Positions 1 through 8,908 are shown, numbered from the stretch's first letter. The stretch is 64,000 nucleotides of DNA from Stakelama pacifica (GCF_004361835.1 NZ_SNWD01000009.1:110441-174440), one strand, 5' to 3'. The notes: a model not told the origin generated them from the letters alone. Numbers and translations: made by a program.

Positions 1-108
1 CTTGCCGGTGTAGAACAGGATACGCTCCGTCGTCGTCGTCTTGCCGGCATCGATGTGCGCCATGATGCCGATGTTGCGATACGTGTCGAGCGGTTCTTTA
101 CGAGCCAT
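1..108 (-). CDS. fusA: Elongation factor G, N-terminal 36 residues (runs off the left edge)
   Basis: The leftward frame begins [20 protein letters not shown] and continues [16 protein letters not shown] before the window ends. This is the N-terminus of EF-G, the GTPase that moves tRNA and mRNA through the ribosome; AHIDAGKTT (residues 17-25) is its GTP-binding P-loop. It lies 51 bases downstream of rpsG and is the third gene of the str operon. Only the first 36 codons are visible, so nothing can be said about the rest. Confidence 0.96.
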   Translation of the reverse strand, partial: MARKEPLDTYRNIGIMAHIDAGKTTTTERILFYTGK

Positions 109-159
109 CTTGGAAAAACTCCGGTGCCGGGGAAAGCGTCCCCGGCGATCAGTTAAAAA

Positions 160-630
160 CTACCAGCGATAATGGCTGAAGGCGCGGTTCGCTTCGGCCA
201 TACGATGGGTATCTTCACGCTTTTTCACCGCATTGCCTCGATTATTGGCGGCATCCATCAGCTCGCCCGACAGGCGGGCGGCCATGGTGTGTTCACTGCG
301 GGCGCGCGAGGCAGTGATGAGCCAGCGGATCGCGAGCGCCTGCGCACGTTCCGGGCGGACTTCGACGGGAACCTGATAGGTCGCACCGCCGACGCGGCGG
401 CTGCGGACCTCGATGCCCGGCTTGATGTTGTTCAGCGCTTCGTGGAACACGCCCAGCGGTTCCTTCTTCGCGCGGGCCTCGACCGTGTCGAGCGCGCCGT
501 AGACGATGCGCTCGGCAGTGGACTTCTTACCGTCCAGCATGACCGAGTTCATGAACTTGGAAAGGACGATATCTCCGAATTTCGGATCAGGCAGGATTTC
601 CCGCTTTTCGGGACGACGACGACGAGCCAT
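160..630 (-). CDS. rpsG: 30S ribosomal protein S7
   Basis: A 156-residue protein, the usual S7 length, starting [19 protein letters not shown] and ending AFSHYRW. S7 nucleates assembly of the 30S head and contacts E-site tRNA. The highly conserved core [15 protein letters not shown] (residues 81-95) is intact. It sits between rpsL and fusA, all read leftward, as in the classical str operon. In E. coli S7 represses its own operon by binding the intercistronic mRNA; whether this happens here cannot be judged. Confidence 0.98.
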   Translation of the reverse strand: MARRRRPEKREILPDPKFGDIVLSKFMNSVMLDGKKSTAERIVYGALDTVEARAKKEPLGVFHEALNNIKPGIEVRSRRVGGATYQVPVEVRPERAQALAIRWLITASRARSEHTMAARLSGELMDAANNRGNAVKKREDTHRMAEANRAFSHYRW

Positions 631-731
631 TTCTGTTTCCTTGGACTAATTCAGCTTACCCGGAACCCGTGGGGACCCCAACAAAATGCCATTTTGATGG
701 GCGCCCCTGTCCGGCGCTTACTTTGGCTGTA

Positions 732-1103
732 TTACTTCGGACGCTTCGCGCCGTATTTCGAACGCGACTGCTTGCGATCCTTCACGCCCTGCGTGTCGAG
801 AACGCCGCGCAGCACGTGATAGCGCACGCCGGGAAGGTCGCGCACACGCCCGCCGCGGATCAGCACGACCGAGTGTTCCTGAAGATTGTGGCCTTCGCCC
901 GGAATATAGCTGATGACTTCGCGCTGGTTCGTCAGACGAACCTTGGCGACCTTACGAAGCGCCGAGTTCGGCTTTTTCGGGGTCGTCGTATACACACGCG
1001 TGCAAACCCCGCGCTTTTGCGGGTTCTGGTCCATTGCGGGGACCTTGCTCTTGGCCTTTTGCGGCTCGCGGCCCTTACGGACCAGCTGGTTAATCGTTGG
1101 CAT
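732..1103 (-). CDS. rpsL: 30S ribosomal protein S12, Arg88 variant
   Basis: 123 residues starting [14 protein letters not shown]. The start at 1103 matches the family N-terminus; the open frame continues upstream, but those residues do not resemble S12, and a GGTGAAGGG ribosome site lies just before this ATG. S12 sits at the decoding centre. The [10 protein letters not shown] loop keeps Lys43. In the second decoding loop the sequence is [12 protein letters not shown], so position 88 is Arg (codon CGC) where E. coli and most bacteria have Lys; Lys-to-Arg here is a known streptomycin-resistance substitution. First gene of the leftward str operon. Confidence 0.98.
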   Translation of the reverse strand: MPTINQLVRKGREPQKAKSKVPAMDQNPQKRGVCTRVYTTTPKKPNSALRKVAKVRLTNQREVISYIPGEGHNLQEHSVVLIRGGRVRDLPGVRYHVLRGVLDTQGVKDRKQSRSKYGAKRPK

Positions 1104-1293
1104 GAAGCCCTTCACCTTATCTTGCCGGAAAACCCGGCGGTTACTTTGCTGGAGCCCAGGTCGTGCAATACAAAAAGTCCCCGGCGGCCATATGACCCCC
1201 CGGGTCTTCGTCTCCAACAACGTTCAGCTCTTTGACTTGCAGGACAGCCGCCGGCCGGATTCGCCGATCGCACGGTTCTGCAGGACGCGGGCG

Positions 1294-1322
1294 CCTATAG
1301 CCATGTGCACGAAAAGCGTCAA
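1294..1322 (-). promoter_or_regulatory. Predicted sigma-70-type promoter of the str operon
   Basis: On the minus strand TTGACG (1317-1322) is followed after exactly 17 bases by TATAGG (1294-1299), a near-consensus -35/-10 pair pointing at rpsL. It would give a leader of about 180 bases before the rpsL ATG. The remaining sequence between 1104 and 1494 holds no convincing gene. Start-site mapping would settle it. Confidence 0.6.
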
Positions 1323-1494
1323 TGCCCGGCGCAGTGCATGAATGGGTGGCGCGAGGGCTTATCTGGCGATGGCGAGGGGATTCGTCAAGCCGCGGGAGAT
1401 GCGCAACGTCTTAACCAGCTTCCTGTCATGCGCGTGCAGCGCTTTTATGCTACGCACCGGTGATATTGGGATTGATAGTCAGGGGGAGCCAGGA

Positions 1495-1953
1495 ATGTTC
1501 GGGAAAAACAATGATAGCCGACCTGCCGTGTCGCAGGCACCGGCGGGAAGGCGCGGCATGTTTTCGGTCCTCGCCGCCGATCTGACGATTCGGGGAAATA
1601 TCGAATCGGCGACGGAACTGCATATTGAGGGCCGGGTCGAGGGCGATGTGGAATGCAGCTCGCTCACGCAGGGCAAGGAAAGCCGGATCGTCGGCAATCT
1701 TAGCGTGGACACGGCCCGGCTCGGCGGCACGGTCGAGGGCGGAGTGAAGGCACGGCAGCTGGTGGTCGAACCCAGCGCGCGGATCACCGGCGATGTCGAA
1801 TATGAATCGATTGCGATCGAAACCGGCGGTCAGGTCGATGGTCAGCTGAAACATGTCAGCGCTGCCGAAGCGGAAAAGGCAACGGCGCCGAAGACCGGCG
1901 ATAGCGGCGAGGATAATGTCCGCTTCATGACGAAGCTCGGCGAGGCAGGGTGA
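1495..1953 (+). CDS. Bactofilin (polymer-forming cytoskeletal protein)
   Basis: 152 residues beginning MFGKNNDSRPAVSQ. I chose this ATG because AGGGGGAG lies just upstream and the 51 in-frame residues before it do not look like protein. Residues about 30-125 form a bactofilin beta-helix: short repeated turns such as IRGNIESATELHIEGRVEGD and RIVGNLSVDTARLGG. Bactofilins polymerise without nucleotide and scaffold cell-envelope or morphogenesis proteins at the membrane. Low-complexity tails flank the core. It stands alone between the str operon and the convergent lpdA, with a shared terminator downstream. Confidence 0.9.
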   Translation: MFGKNNDSRPAVSQAPAGRRGMFSVLAADLTIRGNIESATELHIEGRVEGDVECSSLTQGKESRIVGNLSVDTARLGGTVEGGVKARQLVVEPSARITGDVEYESIAIETGGQVDGQLKHVSAAEAEKATAPKTGDSGEDNVRFMTKLGEAG

Positions 1954-1977
1954 TTCGCCGCCGCATCTGAACCGAAC

Positions 1978-2012
1978 AAAAAGGGCGGCGGGATCATTCC
2001 CGGCCGCCCTTT
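1978..2012. terminator. Bidirectional terminator between bactofilin and lpdA
   Basis: AAAGGGCGGC pairs with GGCCGCCCTTT around the loop GGGATCATTCC, with one bulged base. A-rich sequence on the left and T-rich on the right lets it serve both converging genes. Confidence 0.7.
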
Positions 2013-2017
2013 CCATA

Positions 2018-3412
2018 TCAGATATGCAGCGCCTTGCCGTATGCGCCGAGCACGCTTTCGTGCATCATCTCCGACAGGGTCGGATGCGGGAAGACGGTTT
2101 CCATCAACTCCGCTTCCGTCGTTTCCAGCTGACGTGCAGCGACATAGCCCTGAATCAGCTCGGTGACTTCGGCGCCGATCATGTGCGCGCCCAGCAATTC
2201 GCCGGTCTTTTCGTCGAACACCGTCTTGATGAAGCCGTCGGCCTCACCCAGCGCGATTGCCTTGCCGTTACCGATGAACGGGAATTTGCCGACCTTCACC
2301 TTATGCCCGGCTTCCTTCGCCTTGGCTTCGGTCAGGCCGACGCTCGCGACCTGCGGACGCGAATAGGTGCAGCCCGGAATATTCCACGTCTCAAACGGAT
2401 GCGGTTTCTTGCCAGCAATTGCTTCGACACAGACCACGCCTTCATGGCTCGCCTTGTGCGCCAGCCAGGGCGGACCGGTGACGTCGCCGATCGCATAGAT
2501 GCCATCGACATTGGTGCGCGCATAGCCGTCGGTGACGATATGGCCACGATCGGTTTTGATGCCGAGTTCTTCCAGCCCGATATTCTCGGTATTGGGGACG
2601 ATACCGATCGCCACGATCACATGGCTATATTCCTCGGTAACGCTCTTGCCGTCCTTGCCCTTGATCGTCGCCTTGACCGACTTCGCGCCGGGTTCCAGCT
2701 TTTCGACGCCGGCGCCGGTCATGATCTTCATGCCCTGCTTTTGCAGCGTCTTATCCATATGGGCGGAGATTTCTTCATCCTCGACCGGCAGGACGCGCGG
2801 CAGCATCTCGACGATGGTCACATCGGCGCCCATGTCGGAATAGAAGCTGGCAAATTCGACGCCGATCGCGCCCGACCCGATGACGAGCAGCTTGGTCGGC
2901 ATTTCTTCGGGCACCATCGCATGGCGATAGGTCCAGATGCGCTTCCCATCCGCCTTCGCAAAGGGAAGGTCGCGCGCCCGTGCGCCGGTCGCAACGATGA
3001 TGTGCTTCGCCTGCAGATCGACCGTTTTATCGCCCTGCGTGACCTGCAGTTTGCCCTTGCCGACCAGCTTGCCGACGCCTTCATGCACGGCAACCTTGTT
3101 CTTCTTCATCAGGCCTTTGACGCCTGCATTGAGCTGGCCCGACACCTTGCGGCTGCGCTCCACCACCTTGGTCAGGTCAAACCCGATATTGTCGGCCTTC
3201 AGCCCGTAATCGGCTGCGTGGCTCATATAATGATAGATTTCCGAGGTGCGCAGCAGCGCCTTGGTCGGGATACAGCCCCAGTTGAGGCAGATACCGCCCA
3301 GCCGCTCACGCTCGACAATGGCCACTTTCATGCCAAGCTGGCTCGCGCGGATCGCGGCGACATAGCCGCCCGGCCCCGAACCCAGAACGATAAGATCGTA
3401 TGATTCAGCCAT
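2018..3412 (-). CDS. lpdA: Dihydrolipoyl dehydrogenase (E3)
   Basis: 464 residues. E3 re-oxidises the lipoyl group of 2-oxoacid dehydrogenases using FAD and NAD+. Visible motifs: FAD-binding GSGPGG (residues 11-16), redox-active disulfide in GGICLNWGCIPTK (Cys42 and Cys47), the NAD-binding stretch LVIGSGAIGVEFAS near the middle, the second FAD contact YAIGDVTG, and the C-terminal catalytic HPTLSE. There is no fused lipoyl domain. It lies downstream of pdhC on the same strand with two small genes between, so it probably serves the pyruvate dehydrogenase complex; the E1 genes are not in the window. Confidence 0.97.
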   Translation of the reverse strand: MAESYDLIVLGSGPGGYVAAIRASQLGMKVAIVERERLGGICLNWGCIPTKALLRTSEIYHYMSHAADYGLKADNIGFDLTKVVERSRKVSGQLNAGVKGLMKKNKVAVHEGVGKLVGKGKLQVTQGDKTVDLQAKHIIVATGARARDLPFAKADGKRIWTYRHAMVPEEMPTKLLVIGSGAIGVEFASFYSDMGADVTIVEMLPRVLPVEDEEISAHMDKTLQKQGMKIMTGAGVEKLEPGAKSVKATIKGKDGKSVTEEYSHVIVAIGIVPNTENIGLEELGIKTDRGHIVTDGYARTNVDGIYAIGDVTGPPWLAHKASHEGVVCVEAIAGKKPHPFETWNIPGCTYSRPQVASVGLTEAKAKEAGHKVKVGKFPFIGNGKAIALGEADGFIKTVFDEKTGELLGAHMIGAEVTELIQGYVAARQLETTEAELMETVFPHPTLSEMMHESVLGAYGKALHI

Positions 3413-3823
3413 TTACAGTTCCTTGGGGAGATTGGATGTTTCGAGTTCAACCGCGCGCGGTTTGCCCTGTTCGTCGATCGCGACGAAGACGAAGCTCGCC
3501 TGAGTGACTTTCTCATGGCTTTCGCCAAAGCGGCCACGCCGCCATGCCTCAACCTCGATCGTCATCGACGTCCGCCCGGTCTTCACGATTTCGGCAAAAA
3601 CGCTGACTTCATCGCCGACATAGACAGGGTGATGAAACTGCATGCTGTCCACAGCCGCAGTCACTGCCCTGCCCTTCGAATGGCGCGATGCGACCAGCCC
3701 GGCGGCCATGTCCATCTGACCCATCAGCCAGCCGCCGAAAATATCGCCATAGGGATTGGTATCGGCGGGCTGGGTGGTCACCCGGATCGCCGGTTCGCGC
3801 GCGGGCGGATGCGGTTCAGTCAT
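3413..3823 (-). CDS. Hotdog-fold acyl-CoA thioesterase (YciA/BFIT type)
   Basis: 136 residues from MTEPHPPAREPAIRV; GGAG is correctly spaced before this ATG, so I reject an in-frame start 11 codons upstream. The hotdog signature NPYGDIFGGWLMGQMDMAAG (residues about 24-43) carries the catalytic Asp and the conserved GGW turn, and HHPVYVGDEV follows. Such enzymes hydrolyse acyl-CoAs in the cytoplasm. The stop directly abuts lpdA and the start overlaps the preceding small gene by 8 bases, so it belongs to the pdhC-lpdA transcript. Substrate unknown. Confidence 0.88.
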   Translation of the reverse strand: MTEPHPPAREPAIRVTTQPADTNPYGDIFGGWLMGQMDMAAGLVASRHSKGRAVTAAVDSMQFHHPVYVGDEVSVFAEIVKTGRTSMTIEVEAWRRGRFGESHEKVTQASFVFVAIDEQGKPRAVELETSNLPKEL

Positions 3824-4031
3824 GGTTTTCTCCGGCAAGAGCGGCCCGGTCCGCACGCCATGCGCGAAGCACCGAACCGGCCCCCATGGCGACGACGACG
3901 ATCATCGACGCCACCGTCACCATCCAGATATCGTGCGCGCCCAGCGGATAGGACCAGGCCGACAACCGGCCGAGCAGCAGCGCGGCAAGAACGCCCGCCA
4001 CCACATACAGCACTTCGATCAGAACGCGCAT
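3816..4031 (-). CDS. Small hypothetical membrane protein
   Basis: 71 residues from ATG at 4031 (a TTG at 4049 inside the pdhC end would add six). Two hydrophobic segments are visible: VLIEVLYVVAGVLAALLL near the N-terminus and IWMVTVASMIVVVAMGAG in the middle, followed by a basic-acidic tail. I recognise no family. It is tucked between pdhC (10 bases) and the thioesterase (8-base overlap), so it is co-transcribed with the dehydrogenase genes. Confidence 0.6.
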   Translation of the reverse strand: MRVLIEVLYVVAGVLAALLLGRLSAWSYPLGAHDIWMVTVASMIVVVAMGAGSVLRAWRADRAALAGENHD

Positions 4032-4041
4032 CCGCGTTGCC

Positions 4042-5406
4042 TTATGCAATCATGCCGAGCGGCGATTCGACCAGTTCCTTGAACAGCTTCAGCATTGCTG
4101 CACCGTCGGCACCATCGATTGCGCGATGGTCGAAACTGCCCGTGGCGCTCATCATCGTCGCGATCTGCAGCGAATCGTCGATCACATGCGGACGCTTTTC
4201 GCCCGCACCGACCGCCAGGATCATGCCCTGCGGCGGATTGATGACTGCCTCGAACTGCTTGATGCCGAACATGCCCATGTTCGAAAGCGATGCGGTACCG
4301 CCCTGATATTCCTCAGGCTTCAGCTTGTTTTCCTTGGCGCGGCCGGCAAGCTCCTTCATCTCGGTCGAAATCGCCGAGAGGCTCTTCTTCGCGGCATCGC
4401 GAATGATCGGCGTGATCAGCCCCGAAGGCGTGGACACCGCAACCGACACATCGGCGCGGGCATATTTGATCAGCTTGTCACCGGCATAGGTAACGTTGCA
4501 TTTCGGGCTGGCTTCCAGCGCGACGCCAAGCGCCTTGATCAGCATGTCGTTCACCGACAGCTTGATGCCGCGCGATTCAAGGCCGGCATTGATCTGGCTA
4601 CGCAGCTTGAGCAGCGCATCGAGGCGAATATCCACCGTCAGATAGATATGCGGAACCGTCTGCTTCGCTTCGGTCAGGCGGCGCGCAATCGTCTTGCGGA
4701 TGTTGGAGAGCTTCTCTTCCTCATGCGGAATCGAATCGTCATACCAAACGGCCTTCGCTTCGCCTGCGGGTGCCTGTCCCGCTGCCTGCGGGGCAGTTTC
4801 AGCGGCAGGCGCGGATTTCGCGCCCGGCTTCGCACCTTCGACATCCGCCTTCACGATCCGCCCGTTCGGGCCGGAACCCGAAACGCCCGAAAGGTCGACG
4901 CCCTTGTCCTTTGCAATGCGGCGGGCAAGCGGGCTTGCCTTGATACGCTTGCCATCTTCGGTGGGAGCAGGTCCGGCCTTCGTCACCGACGCATCGGCAG
5001 GCTTTCCATGATCTTCCGCCTGCGCGGTATCGCGGTCAGCGGATTTCGCCTCACCACCCGTTTTGTTCGGATCGGCGGGGTTCGGCTTGCCCTCGTCATT
5101 CTTCGCCTTGGGCGTTTCGGCCTTGTCCGAACCGGAGGGCGCGCTGACGCTGGAAACGTCCTCACCCTCTTCGGCCAGCATCGCGATGACCGAGCCGACC
5201 TTCACGTTATCGGTGCCTTCCGCAACGGTAATCTTTGCGATGGTGCCGGGATCAACCGCCTCGAACTCCATCGTCGCCTTGTCGGTTTCGATTTCGGCAA
5301 GCAGATCGCCCGCCTCTACCGTGTCGCCTTCTTTAACCAGCCATTTGGCCAATGTGCCTTCCTCCATCGTCGGAGAAAGTGCGGGCATCTTGATTTCGAT
5401 CGCCAT
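4042..5406 (-). CDS. pdhC: Pyruvate dehydrogenase E2, dihydrolipoamide acetyltransferase
   Basis: 454 residues from [17 protein letters not shown], the standard E2 start; 28 upstream in-frame residues look non-coding. Order: one lipoyl domain (about 1-80, lipoylated Lys in [10 protein letters not shown]), a long Ala/Pro/charged linker (about 85-145), the peripheral subunit-binding domain ([20 protein letters not shown]), a second linker, and the catalytic acyltransferase domain ending with the active-site [13 protein letters not shown]2 forms the core that passes acetyl from E1 to CoA. Neighbours downstream include lpdA; E1 subunits lie elsewhere. Confidence 0.96.
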   Translation of the reverse strand: MAIEIKMPALSPTMEEGTLAKWLVKEGDTVEAGDLLAEIETDKATMEFEAVDPGTIAKITVAEGTDNVKVGSVIAMLAEEGEDVSSVSAPSGSDKAETPKAKNDEGKPNPADPNKTGGEAKSADRDTAQAEDHGKPADASVTKAGPAPTEDGKRIKASPLARRIAKDKGVDLSGVSGSGPNGRIVKADVEGAKPGAKSAPAAETAPQAAGQAPAGEAKAVWYDDSIPHEEEKLSNIRKTIARRLTEAKQTVPHIYLTVDIRLDALLKLRSQINAGLESRGIKLSVNDMLIKALGVALEASPKCNVTYAGDKLIKYARADVSVAVSTPSGLITPIIRDAAKKSLSAISTEMKELAGRAKENKLKPEEYQGGTASLSNMGMFGIKQFEAVINPPQGMILAVGAGEKRPHVIDDSLQIATMMSATGSFDHRAIDGADGAAMLKLFKELVESPLGMIA

Positions 5407-5535
5407 GAAATGTCCTGAAGCGTGATTCCCGGGGATTGCCCCTCTAATTCCCTCCACGCGGTGCGCGGTCAAGCCCAACCACTTGCACAAAGCGGTTTGC
5501 TGGGTCAGGGAACGCTGGTCGGGAGAAACTTATCC

Positions 5536-5991
5536 ATGCGTACCTATCTGGTCGTGATCGATGAAAGCAGGGAGTCGGAAATCGCGATGCGATTCGCCGC
5601 GCGCCGCGCCGTAAAGACCGGTGGCGGCATCGAAATCCTCGCTTTGCTGCCCACCCCCGAATTCGTCCAGTGGGGCGGCGTGATGGCGACCATGGAGGAG
5701 GAAGCGCGGCAGCGCGCCGAGGCGCTGGTGGCGGGTGCTGCGGGCACGTTGCTCGAAGAATCCGGCCTGAAACCATCGATTAACGTCGCCAAGGGCGATG
5801 GGGCGAAGATCGTGCGGGAGATGATCGCCGCCAATCCGGACATCGCCGCGCTGGTGCTCGGCGCTGCGCCCGACGGCGCGCCGGGGCCGCTCGTCACCCA
5901 TTTCGCCGGCGTCGATGCGGGCAAGCTTCCGGTGCCGGTGATGATCATTCCGGGCAATCTCGACCGGGAGGCGATCGACCGGCTGAGCTGA
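5536..5991 (+). CDS. Universal stress protein (UspA family)
   Basis: 151 residues starting MRTYLVVIDESRESEIAMRF, a typical Usp first strand and helix. The C-terminal half has LVLGAAPDGAPGPLVTHFAG, a variant of the nucleotide-loop G-x2-G-x9-G pattern, followed by PVPVMIIPG, the usual closing strand. The start is set by GGGAG upstream. Divergent from pdhC, with about 130 bases between the two starts. Usp proteins bind ATP or act as stress-induced chaperone-like factors; a specific role cannot be inferred. Confidence 0.85.
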   Translation: MRTYLVVIDESRESEIAMRFAARRAVKTGGGIEILALLPTPEFVQWGGVMATMEEEARQRAEALVAGAAGTLLEESGLKPSINVAKGDGAKIVREMIAANPDIAALVLGAAPDGAPGPLVTHFAGVDAGKLPVPVMIIPGNLDREAIDRLS

Positions 5992-6046
5992 TCGCGGCAA
6001 CGCCTTACGCATTGTAACACCCGTCTTTTCCCGGCAGGTTCGCGCG

Positions 6047-7363
6047 ATGCGATTTTTTATTCCTGCCCTCGCCCTGATTACCGCCGCGCTTTCGGCACCG
6101 GTCAGCGCCGCCCCGACCAGCCGCGAATCGCCCGACCCTGCCCGGCTGCGCGCCAGCGTCGCGGCGCTGGTCGGCTTCGGCACGCGCCACACCCTTTCCG
6201 CGCCCGACGATCCGAAGCGCGGCATCGGCGCAGCGCGCCGCTGGGCGGGAACTGAGCTTACCCGAATCAGCGATTCGTGCGGCGGGTGCATCACCGTGGC
6301 CAATATCGGGCGCGGCTTTACCGGCGAGCGTGCGCCCGATGGCGTACAGGTCGTCGATGTGCTCGGCTTTCAGAACGGCCGCGATCCCAAACGGATGGTC
6401 ATCGTGATGGGCCATATCGATTCGCGCGTCAGCGATGTGATGGACGCGGTCAGCGACGCCCCCGGCGCGAATGACGATGCCTCCGGCGTTGCGCTGGTGC
6501 TGGAAGCGGCACGCATCCTGTCGAAAGAGAGGTTCGACGCAAGCATCCTCTATGCGATCACCTCGGGCGAGGAACAGGGCCTGTGGGGCGCGACATTGCT
6601 CGCCGATACCGCGAAGGAAAAGGGCTGGGACGTCGTCGCTGTCCTCAACAACGACATTGTCGGCAATACGGTGGGGCAGAATGGCGTGAAGGTCGATGAC
6701 CGGGTGCGCGTATTTTCCGAAGGCATTCGCGCATCGGAAGACCTGCCACAGCAAATGGCGCGCCGGGCCGATGGCGGAGAGGATGACGGCCCCAGCCGCG
6801 CGCTGGCCAAGGCGGTGGACCATATCGCTGACACGCTGCCCGGCGGCCTTGACGTCACGATGATTCGCAGGCCGGACCGGTTCGGGCGCGGCGGCGATCA
6901 TTCGCCTTTCCTCGCGCTCGGCTATCCGGCGGTGCGATTTTCGGTGGGGGCCGAAAATTACGACCAGCAGCATCAGGATCTGCGCACCGAAAACGGCACA
7001 GAATATGGCGATACGATCGACAAGATGGACTTTCCCTATCTGGCGAAGGTCACGGCGATCAACGTCGCGACGATCGCGCGGCTCGCCGCCGCGCCCCCTG
7101 CCCCGGCTGAGGTCACGCTGAGGGGGGCGCTGGCCACCGATACCACCGTGTCATGGGAGCCGGTCGCCGGTGCGGCGGGCTATCGCGTGTACTGGCGGCC
7201 CACCGACCGGAGCGATTGGACCGACCACGTCGATGTGGCTGCCGATGCGACCAGCCATGTGCTGAAGGACGTAGTGGTCGACAACCATTTCGCCGGTGTC
7301 GCCGCGTTGTCGTCCTCGGGCGCCGAGAGCCTCGTTACCTTTGGCGGGCGCGAGCGGCGCTGA
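6047..7363 (+). CDS. Secreted M28-family zinc peptidase with fibronectin type III-like tail
   Basis: 438 residues. A Sec signal peptide (MRFFIPALALITAALSAPVSA) is followed by an M28 catalytic domain (about 30-345) with the co-catalytic zinc ligands in order: GHIDSR (His), GANDDASG (bridging Asp), TSGEEQGL (catalytic and ligand Glu), LNNDIVG (Asp) and GGDHSPF (His). Residues about 350-438 resemble a fibronectin type III domain (VSWEPVAGAAGYRVYWRP). M28 enzymes remove N-terminal residues from peptides, here probably in the periplasm. Its stop abuts the convergent fRMsr gene. Confidence 0.9.
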   Translation: MRFFIPALALITAALSAPVSAAPTSRESPDPARLRASVAALVGFGTRHTLSAPDDPKRGIGAARRWAGTELTRISDSCGGCITVANIGRGFTGERAPDGVQVVDVLGFQNGRDPKRMVIVMGHIDSRVSDVMDAVSDAPGANDDASGVALVLEAARILSKERFDASILYAITSGEEQGLWGATLLADTAKEKGWDVVAVLNNDIVGNTVGQNGVKVDDRVRVFSEGIRASEDLPQQMARRADGGEDDGPSRALAKAVDHIADTLPGGLDVTMIRRPDRFGRGGDHSPFLALGYPAVRFSVGAENYDQQHQDLRTENGTEYGDTIDKMDFPYLAKVTAINVATIARLAAAPPAPAEVTLRGALATDTTVSWEPVAGAAGYRVYWRPTDRSDWTDHVDVAADATSHVLKDVVVDNHFAGVAALSSSGAESLVTFGGRERR

Positions 7364-7846
7364 TCAGGCGAGCCGGGGCGCCAGGATCCGCATCAGCGCT
7401 TCGCACCCGGCCGCATCGCCTGCGTCAAACCGCGCCGCCTTAGGACTGTCGAGGTCGAGCACGCCGATCAGCTCGCCCTGCGATACGATCGGGACGACCA
7501 GTTCGGACCGGCTCTCGGCATCGCAGGCGATATGGCCCGGAAAGGCATGAACGTCCTCGACCAGCTGCGTCTCGCGGGTTTCAGCGGCCGTGCCGCACAC
7601 GCCGCTGCCAACCGCGATCCGGATACAGGCGGGCTTGCCCTGAAACGGACCGAGCACCAGCTCGCCGCCGACCATTCGGTAAAATCCCGCCCAGTTGAGG
7701 TCGGGCAGATATTGCCAGATCAGCGCCGCCACATTTGCCATATTGGCGATGGCATCGGGCTCATCGGCAGTCAGTGCATCCAGCGCGCTGGTCAGATCGC
7801 GATAAAGTTCGGCCTTGGTACCGTCCGCGACTTCAAATTCGTACAT
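7364..7846 (-). CDS. msrC: Free methionine-(R)-sulfoxide reductase (GAF domain, fRMsr)
   Basis: 160 residues from MYEFEVADGTK; GAGAAGG precedes this ATG, so I reject a start five codons upstream. One GAF domain with NWAGFYRM and the three catalytic-site cysteines at 74, 84 and 108 (KPACIRI, GSGVCGTA, HIACDAESRSEL); the spacing matches the E. coli enzyme exactly (offset of 10). fRMsr reduces free Met-R-sulfoxide using thioredoxin. It follows arfB at short distance on the same strand. Confidence 0.93.
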   Translation of the reverse strand: MYEFEVADGTKAELYRDLTSALDALTADEPDAIANMANVAALIWQYLPDLNWAGFYRMVGGELVLGPFQGKPACIRIAVGSGVCGTAAETRETQLVEDVHAFPGHIACDAESRSELVVPIVSQGELIGVLDLDSPKAARFDAGDAAGCEALMRILAPRLA

Positions 7847-7857
7847 CGTCCGCCTTC

Positions 7858-8286
7858 TCAATCCATTTGCACGCGGCCGCGTGCCTGTTTCACTTTTGCG
7901 CGCGCCTTTTTTGTATCGACGCGTTTCGCTTTCGCGCTGCGGCTCGGCTTGGTCTTGATCCGCCGTGCATCGCGCTGGTGCGCCTCAGCGATCATCTCGA
8001 TCAGGCGGCGGCGGGCGTCGTCGCGATTGGCCTCCTGCGTGCGGAATTTGCGCGCGGTGATGACCAGTTCGCCGCTCTGGTTCAACCGCGTCCCCGCAAG
8101 CTGTTTCAGCTTATGATAGGCAAAAGGCGGCAGCCCCAGCCGATAGACATCGATGCGAAGCTGCACCGCCGTCGCGACCTTGTTGACATTCTGCCCGCCC
8201 GGCCCCGACGACGCGATAAACCGCTCATCAACGATCGCATCGTCGGGAATCGCGAAATCAGCCACGATCGAACCCGGCTTCGGCAA
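7858..8286 (-). CDS. arfB: Alternative ribosome-rescue factor, GGQ peptidyl-tRNA hydrolase
   Basis: 142 residues. The GGQ loop is in SSGPGGQNVNKV (Gly30-Gly31-Gln32), and the C-terminus is a long basic tail (RRIKTKPSRSAKAKRV). This is the ArfB/YaeJ layout: the tail enters the empty mRNA channel of stalled ribosomes and the GGQ loop hydrolyses peptidyl-tRNA. It lacks the codon-recognition domain of RF1/RF2. The first 29 bases overlap the end of the upstream pseudouridine synthase gene, indicating translational coupling. Confidence 0.94.
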   Translation of the reverse strand: MPKPGSIVADFAIPDDAIVDERFIASSGPGGQNVNKVATAVQLRIDVYRLGLPPFAYHKLKQLAGTRLNQSGELVITARKFRTQEANRDDARRRLIEMIAEAHQRDARRIKTKPSRSAKAKRVDTKKARAKVKQARGRVQMD

Positions 8287-8908
8287 AGCGTTCCGGCCAG
8301 GGCGCTTCGGCGATCACATCATTTTTCCCTGCGCGCGGCATAACCAGCGAGACGGCGTGCAACATCATCGCCGGACCGCCAGCGCCATAGACGGGATCGC
8401 CCATGATCGGGATGCCCATCCCTTCGGCGGCATGAACGCGAATCTGATGCGTGCGACCGGTTTCGGGATAAAAGGATACCAAAGCGCGATGCGCCTGCCG
8501 CTCCAGCACTTTCCAGCGCGTCCGGGCAGCCTTGCCCTTCGGATCGCCGCGCATCCGCCAGCCATTGGCCGCACTCGACGTCTTGGACAGCGCAAGGTCT
8601 ACCGTCCCCGAATCCTCTTCGGGCACGCCGTCCAGAATCGCGAAATAGCGCTTCGTTACCTCACCCGCCTCGAACGCCTGATGAAAGCGTTTATGCGCTT
8701 TGGGATTGCGCGACAGCAGCAGACAGCCCGACGTATCGCGGTCGATGCGATGGACGATTTGCGGCAGGCGCTGAAAGCCGAAGGTCAGATCCTCCAGCAT
8801 CGATTCGGCGCTGGGGCTCCCGTCGCGCGGCCGATCGACCGCCAGCCCGGCGGGCTTGTCGATCACGATAGCCTCGCCATCGATGAACAGGACGCGGTCT
8901 TCAAGCAT
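8258..8908 (-). CDS. RluA-family pseudouridine synthase
   Basis: 216 residues. The signature HRIDRDTSGCLLLSR (catalytic Asp56 in HRID) and the later ETGRTHQIRVHAAEG motif place it in the RluA family, which isomerises uridine in rRNA or tRNA. The usual N-terminal S4 domain is absent, and the length fits RluA-type enzymes that modify 23S rRNA/tRNA or related targets; the exact site cannot be assigned. Reads into arfB with a 29-base overlap. Confidence 0.9.
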   Translation of the reverse strand: MLEDRVLFIDGEAIVIDKPAGLAVDRPRDGSPSAESMLEDLTFGFQRLPQIVHRIDRDTSGCLLLSRNPKAHKRFHQAFEAGEVTKRYFAILDGVPEEDSGTVDLALSKTSSAANGWRMRGDPKGKAARTRWKVLERQAHRALVSFYPETGRTHQIRVHAAEGMGIPIMGDPVYGAGGPAMMLHAVSLVMPRAGKNDVIAEAPWPERFAEAGFDRG

